64,000 nucleotides of DNA. It comes from Paenibacillus glacialis (GTDB lineage Bacteria; Bacillota; Bacilli; Paenibacillales; Paenibacillaceae). Position 1 is the stretch's first letter, and each line of letters starts with the position of its first letter. Of this stretch, positions 61,095 to 64,000 are shown piece after piece. The stretch lies in assembly GCF_001637205.1 (NCBI RefSeq), contig NZ_LVJH01000048.1, positions 144,941-208,940 of the forward strand. The letters run 5' to 3'. The notes beneath the pieces were generated by a model. That model did not search any database. It was not told the origin of the DNA and saw nothing but the letters and a program-made list of their open reading frames with translations. Both the position numbers and the translations under genes were made by a program.

Positions 61095-61325
61095 AGGGCT
61101 ATCCAGTGCCGAATGAATCTATTATTTAACCAATAACACACTTAACTCATGTAATACCACTACAATATTTTCTTGATTTTTATACGTACATAAATGCTTG
61201 AAAAGTATAACCTAAAAAGCGTGTAGTAGTTACATCGTACATCAACAGGTTAATTATGGTCAGATACAACCATGATTGACCTGCTTTTGTTATTTTTGTT
61301 TTCTTGCGTTTTTAAAATTTACCCG
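61095..61325 (+). repeat. Non-coding repeat, second copy of 57920-58150
   Basis: The order of conserved words matches the first copy. It includes a 15-bp hairpin CAGGTTAATTATGGT/ACCATGATTGACCTG (61246-61283, three G-T pairs) followed by CTTTTG. It flanks the 3' end of the toxin/immunity region and marks its right border. Confidence 0.6.
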
Positions 61326-61700
61326 CAACTGACTGTATTATAGTAGAACTACGGAAGCGTATTGGGTTTCTATAATCCTTTTCAGAAAGGTTGTATTTGT
61401 CAGGTGTGACGTAACTTTTGGGCGTTGCCTCTCAAGGTTTCTTTTATTTGGTTTACGTTTCCCCTCAAACATACGGGAAATAGACCTACATTTCCGACAA
61501 GAATCCGACAACAATGATAAAAATATAATAAAATAATACATAAAACGACAATTAATTCAAAATGAATATAGTAGAATTGTAAAGGCGAAAAAGGGTATGA
61601 ATCCCATATCAAATATTAATATGAGAATGGCCGAATGATATTCATTCTATTACCTAACGATGATATAAATGAGATTTATAAATTAGAGGAGGAATAAAAA
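61326..61700. other. Leader region of the SLH gene
   Basis: No gene is visible. From about 61520 the sequence (AATAATACATA, ACGACAA, AATTCAAA, GTAGAATTG) matches the leader of the collapsed gene at 27110-27283. These conserved words probably include the promoter, although no clear -35/-10 pair with a 17-bp spacer stands out. GGAGGA (61688-61693) is the ribosome binding site. Confidence 0.45.
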
Positions 61701-62921
61701 ATGAAAAAATACATGACTGCTCTATTGTGTGGGGTAATTGGTGTAAGTTCTATGATGATTTCAGCAAAGCCGGTCACGGCAGTAAATGCTAGTGGATTCT
61801 CAGATGTACCCGTATCATTTTGGGCTAAGCAAGCGATTGATACATCAGTTGCAAAAGGATACTTCAAGGGGTTACCCGATGGAACTTTCAAACCCAAAAA
61901 CTCGGTCTCACGAGCTGAATTTGCTGCTCTTATGTCCCGTGTATCGGATAACGTAATAGTAGAGGGGAAAGGGGAGTTTGCCGATCTTCAAGGCCATTGG
62001 AGTCAACAAGAAGTGAACACGGCGATAGCAAAGGGCATTATTGATGTGAAAGACTATGCAACTGGATTTAAACCGAATACGGAGATCACGCGCTACGAAA
62101 TGTCCAAATGGATGACTTCTGCTCTGGCCACGAAAGATGCAGATTACAAGAAGGCATTGTCAGATACAAAAGATACCGTTATTCCTATTGTTGAGTACTA
62201 CAAGGGCGGTATCGTGAAGAGTCAATATCCTTATGTATCTGTTGCCCTGGGAACAGGATTGATTAGTGGGTATCCAGATGGGAAATTCGGTTTGCAGGGG
62301 AAAGCGACACGTGCGGAAGCAGCTACTATTCTTCTTAGATATGAAAGTGTACAGACAAAGGCGGCTACCGATTTTGTGGGATTGAATGAGCTTCGGGAAG
62401 TAGGACTAACAGGAACAAATGTGACATCATTTACGCCATTCCGATATAGAAGAGATGGAATGAGTTTCACAGATATTATTGGGAAAGATGTAAAAATGAG
62501 ATATGATGTGGCGGATATAAAAGTGTATCGGATGATTGTTTTAGACATAGAAAAAAATGCAACAAGTAAAAGTATTTACACATCAATGTTCTTGGATTGG
62601 GAAAGAGATCAGGATGATGATTATACAGCTATGGTAGAAATGACCATTAAATCTAAAAAGGATAAGTTAGGTTCAGACATGATGATGAGTTCTAACAGCC
62701 AATCTCTAGCTATAGGTGGAGCGTTCTCAGGAAATGCACCTGAGAAATACGGCGTTGAACGTATGACACATAATAATGTTAATACCTACTTGTTAAAAGG
62801 CGTGGAACAGAGGTTATGGACAACGAGCGGCTTTGATAAAGAGAATAGATACAGTCCAGTCGAATTGGAGACGAAGGATGGAAGTGAATTTGAGCTAACA
62901 ATTCCAAATTCCTATAAATGA
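61701..62921 (+). CDS. Exported protein with three S-layer-homology domains
   Basis: This 406-aa protein has a Sec signal peptide (YMTALLCGVIGVSSMMISA). Three SLH domains follow: FSDVPVSFWAKQAIDTSVAK (about 33-75), FADLQGHWSQQEVNTAIAKG (about 93-140) and YPYVSVALGTGLISGYPDGK with RAEAATILLRYE (about 175-220). The rest (about 225-406) is a beta-rich domain of unknown type. SLH domains attach proteins to pyruvylated wall polymer. Its stop overlaps the next start by four bases (ATGA), so the next surface protein is made in the same amount and may bind it. The ribosome binding site is GGAGGA. Confidence 0.88.
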   Translation: MKKYMTALLCGVIGVSSMMISAKPVTAVNASGFSDVPVSFWAKQAIDTSVAKGYFKGLPDGTFKPKNSVSRAEFAALMSRVSDNVIVEGKGEFADLQGHWSQQEVNTAIAKGIIDVKDYATGFKPNTEITRYEMSKWMTSALATKDADYKKALSDTKDTVIPIVEYYKGGIVKSQYPYVSVALGTGLISGYPDGKFGLQGKATRAEAATILLRYESVQTKAATDFVGLNELREVGLTGTNVTSFTPFRYRRDGMSFTDIIGKDVKMRYDVADIKVYRMIVLDIEKNATSKSIYTSMFLDWERDQDDDYTAMVEMTIKSKKDKLGSDMMMSSNSQSLAIGGAFSGNAPEKYGVERMTHNNVNTYLLKGVEQRLWTTSGFDKENRYSPVELETKDGSEFELTIPNSYK

Positions 62922-64000
62922 GGATAATACTTGATAAGAAACTAACAATACGATTAGGATTAAGTATATTACTAGCAATCACTCTACTATGTGTAAGAAT
63001 TGCGAGTGCAGCAGACGACGTAGTCGAAACGCTACCCTTGCCGGTATTTAAGGCTCCACACTTAGTTGGCGCTAACCCTGGAAAAAGACAAAAATGGATT
63101 ATTCCGGTACGATCATGGAAACAATCTCACTTAAAAGCAACTTTATATCAAAGTGATGCGAGGGAGTGGTATTATGATTTAGCTCCTAATCATTATGGAC
63201 CTTTTGCAAATTTATCAACTCCCTCAGGAGATGTACCGGTATTTACGGACGTTGACGCGGTGATTGAGCTTGAAAGTCCTACATATAATCCTGATAAAGT
63301 ATTTGAAGATACGCTTGGGCGTGATTATCCGATAGCGAAAGTACCCAGACAACACCGCGATGTAGAATATATCAAAGCATTCAAGAGGAGAGGAGATAGT
63401 ATTCCTCCAACGGTATCACGATTTTCAAAAGGAAATGGGACCTTTACAACGCGGATGCATCTAGGTGGAAATACCACTGGTGATAGAGGTACTTTTGGAA
63501 CTAAATCACATATGACCTACTTTATTAATTTGGATATTTTATGGGAAGGTACAATTGAAGAAACAAAAGAAATCTTTGTCATAGCAGATGCTGTCCTGCG
63601 GGTAAATGGCACTAAGCAGGAAAAAGCAACAGTGAAAACACAAGCAACGGAAGGAGGAAACTGGATTTCAACGGATGTGACAACAAGAAGTGAAACAGAA
63701 TGGAAATCCTCCAATGAGTCAGTTGCAACCGTATCTCCTACTGGATTGGTTACGGCAGTAGCTAGAGGTCAAACAACTATAACAGCAACATGGAAATCGG
63801 GGGTTTATACCTTAACTGATTCTGCTACTATCACCGTAGGTGAGGATCCACCAACAGATCCTGATCCAAGTGTAGAATGTACAGATCCATCTCCTGGAGA
63901 GACCATGAATGGGCTTGATTTTGATCCGAATGTGAATGCTGTCATTAGAGCGGATACACGTGATAATGAAGAATTTGATGTTCTGCTAGGTATACCAACA
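62918..64000 (+). CDS. Large surface protein with BIG2-like domain, 3'-truncated by the window
   Basis: The frame opens at ATG 62918, overlapping the SLH stop, and remains open to base 64000 (361 codons). It has a signal peptide (LGLSILLAITLLCVRIASAA) and a beta-rich region. A bacterial Ig-like group 2 domain reads ESVATVSPTGLVTAVARGQT and continues to TITV at about 265-310. From about 63868 it matches the surface protein at 28712-31990 (ECTDPSP, then DFDPNVNAVIRADTRD), so the two are paralogues that differ in their N-terminal parts. The rest of the gene lies beyond the window. Confidence 0.8.
   Translation, partial: MRIILDKKLTIRLGLSILLAITLLCVRIASAADDVVETLPLPVFKAPHLVGANPGKRQKWIIPVRSWKQSHLKATLYQSDAREWYYDLAPNHYGPFANLSTPSGDVPVFTDVDAVIELESPTYNPDKVFEDTLGRDYPIAKVPRQHRDVEYIKAFKRRGDSIPPTVSRFSKGNGTFTTRMHLGGNTTGDRGTFGTKSHMTYFINLDILWEGTIEETKEIFVIADAVLRVNGTKQEKATVKTQATEGGNWISTDVTTRSETEWKSSNESVATVSPTGLVTAVARGQTTITATWKSGVYTLTDSATITVGEDPPTDPDPSVECTDPSPGETMNGLDFDPNVNAVIRADTRDNEEFDVLLGIPT

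Overview
The window looks like a chromosomal segment of a low-GC Gram-positive bacterium, most likely Paenibacillus or a close relative. The reasons are strong AGGAGG-type ribosome binding sites with many GTG/TTG starts, lipobox lipoproteins, S-layer-homology and copper-amine-oxidase-N-like surface proteins, a Firmicute-type (T7SSb) secretion locus and a FusB-type EF-G-binding protein. No rRNA, tRNA, CRISPR array or intact transposon was seen.

Region 1 (1-21.4 kb) is ordinary chromosome: two MFS transporters, aspartate ammonia-lyase (aspA), a frameshifted FMN reductase, trans-2-enoyl-CoA/ACP reductase (fabV), a lipoprotein, a chemotaxis receptor, a FusB-like protein behind a leader peptide and probable attenuator, two AraC regulators, a VOC protein, an ABC-2 exporter, an FAD monooxygenase, a C45 acyltransferase-like protein and an aminoglycoside-phosphotransferase-like protein. 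Between them lie remnants of a MetE-like methyltransferase, a TetR regulator, an unidentified gene and a thioredoxin.

Region 2 (21.7-27.0 kb) is a probable type VII effector island. A lipase with a C-terminal WXG100-like domain and its small WXG100 partner read leftward. Divergent to them is a tandem array of six paralogous lipoproteins that resemble TilA/DUF1433 immunity proteins. An orphan toxin-tip fragment and a probable immunity gene follow.

Region 3 (27.2-57.9 kb) begins with two exported surface proteins. It then holds a long co-directional locus combining a Tad/Flp-pilus-like machine with a T7SS. The Tad-like part is a degenerate-GGDEF membrane protein, three degenerate ParA/TadZ-like proteins, a CpaB-like SAF protein, a CpaF-like ATPase, a TadB-TadC fusion, two near-identical pilin-like proteins and three more pseudopilin-like proteins. 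The T7SS part is EssC without FHA domains, EsxA, a VWA protein, EsaB/YukD, an EssB-like protein with kinase residues retained, an unknown protein, two WXG100 proteins and a 1580-aa WXG-RHS toxin. The array of region 2 and this locus start from almost the same 56-bp promoter element (23653 and 32155), which suggests they are switched on together.

Region 4 (57.6-61.1 kb) is a store of spare RHS tips. Orphan RHS-core/toxin-tip modules each precede a small candidate immunity gene and a terminator. A KptA-like gene with an internal deletion follows. Region 5 (61.7-64 kb) holds an SLH protein and a large surface protein that runs off the window and is paralogous to the pair at 27.6-32.0 kb. A collapsed remnant of the same gene pair lies at 27.28 kb.
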